A stretch of 5,353 nt of DNA. Source: Pseudomonadota bacterium. Lineage in GTDB: Bacteria > Pseudomonadota > Alphaproteobacteria > Rhizobiales > Hyphomicrobiaceae. The first letter of the stretch is position 1, and the number at the start of each line of letters is the position of its first letter. A program made the position numbers and the translations under genes. The notes under the pieces are model-generated. The model did not search any database. It saw only the letters and a program-made list of their open reading frames with translations, and had not been told where the DNA came from. The DNA lies in contig JAEYYQ010000536.1 of the NCBI GenBank assembly GCA_023428365.1, positions 1 to 5,353 of the forward strand, written 5' to 3'. Below, piece by piece: positions 5,236-5,353 of the stretch.

Positions 5236-5353
5236 ATGAACAGCGCTAGAGAAACCCCGGAACGCAAACCTTCCGAGCGAGATCAAAAAGGTGAGCGTTC
5301 ACCCAATACATCGCAAAAGCTCGATCCTGAAAAGGCAATCCATCTTCCTGACT
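5236..5353 (+). CDS. Hydrophilic protein, function unknown (5' part only)
   Basis: An ATG preceded by AAGGAG opens a frame that runs off the window end after 39 codons. The visible part starts MNSARETPERKPSERDQKGE and is rich in Glu, Lys, Arg, Ser and Pro, with no hydrophobic segment or signal peptide. It resembles the preceding 54-residue protein in general character but I see no shared motif. It probably follows that gene in an EcfG-driven transcript. No family is recognised; the missing 3' part could carry a defined domain. Confidence 0.6.
   Translation, partial: MNSARETPERKPSERDQKGERSPNTSQKLDPEKAIHLPD

Overview
The window looks like a chromosomal stress-response and DNA-repair region of an alphaproteobacterium, most likely a Hyphomicrobiales (rhizobial/Bradyrhizobiaceae-like) species. 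The grounds are the GC-rich coding sequence, the Ku plus three-domain LigD pair in the order phosphoesterase-ligase-polymerase, a KGG-repeat stress protein, and two sites that fit the alphaproteobacterial general-stress sigma factor (EcfG/RpoE2 type, GGAAC-N16-CGTT). The genus cannot be fixed from the sequence alone.

Layout from left to right. Bases 1-126 are the 3' end of a plus-strand gene for a small DUF378-like membrane protein. Bases 127-254 separate it from a convergent minus-strand block and hold a strong stem-loop. From 4840 down to 255 everything is on the minus strand, in transcription order: a KGG-repeat stress protein (4840-4436), a 59-residue proline-rich protein (4399-4220), ku (4140-3256), ligD (3259-761) and a MarR-family regulator (761-255). 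ku/ligD overlap as GTGA and ligD/marR touch as TGATG, so these three look like one translationally coupled unit. At 4841-5032 is a divergent promoter region with one EcfG-type promoter facing each way. The plus-strand side drives a 54-residue basic protein (5033-5197) and then a second hydrophilic gene (5236 to the window end).

Ku and LigD together form the bacterial non-homologous end-joining machine: Ku binds broken DNA ends and recruits LigD, which processes, fills and seals them. The neighbouring small hydrophilic proteins and EcfG-type promoters suggest that this repair pair sits in a general-stress (desiccation, stationary phase, oxidative) locus. Whether the stress promoter reads through the 79-base gap into ku is the main open question. 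The co-located marR gene and the small uncharacterised peptides are the least explained parts.
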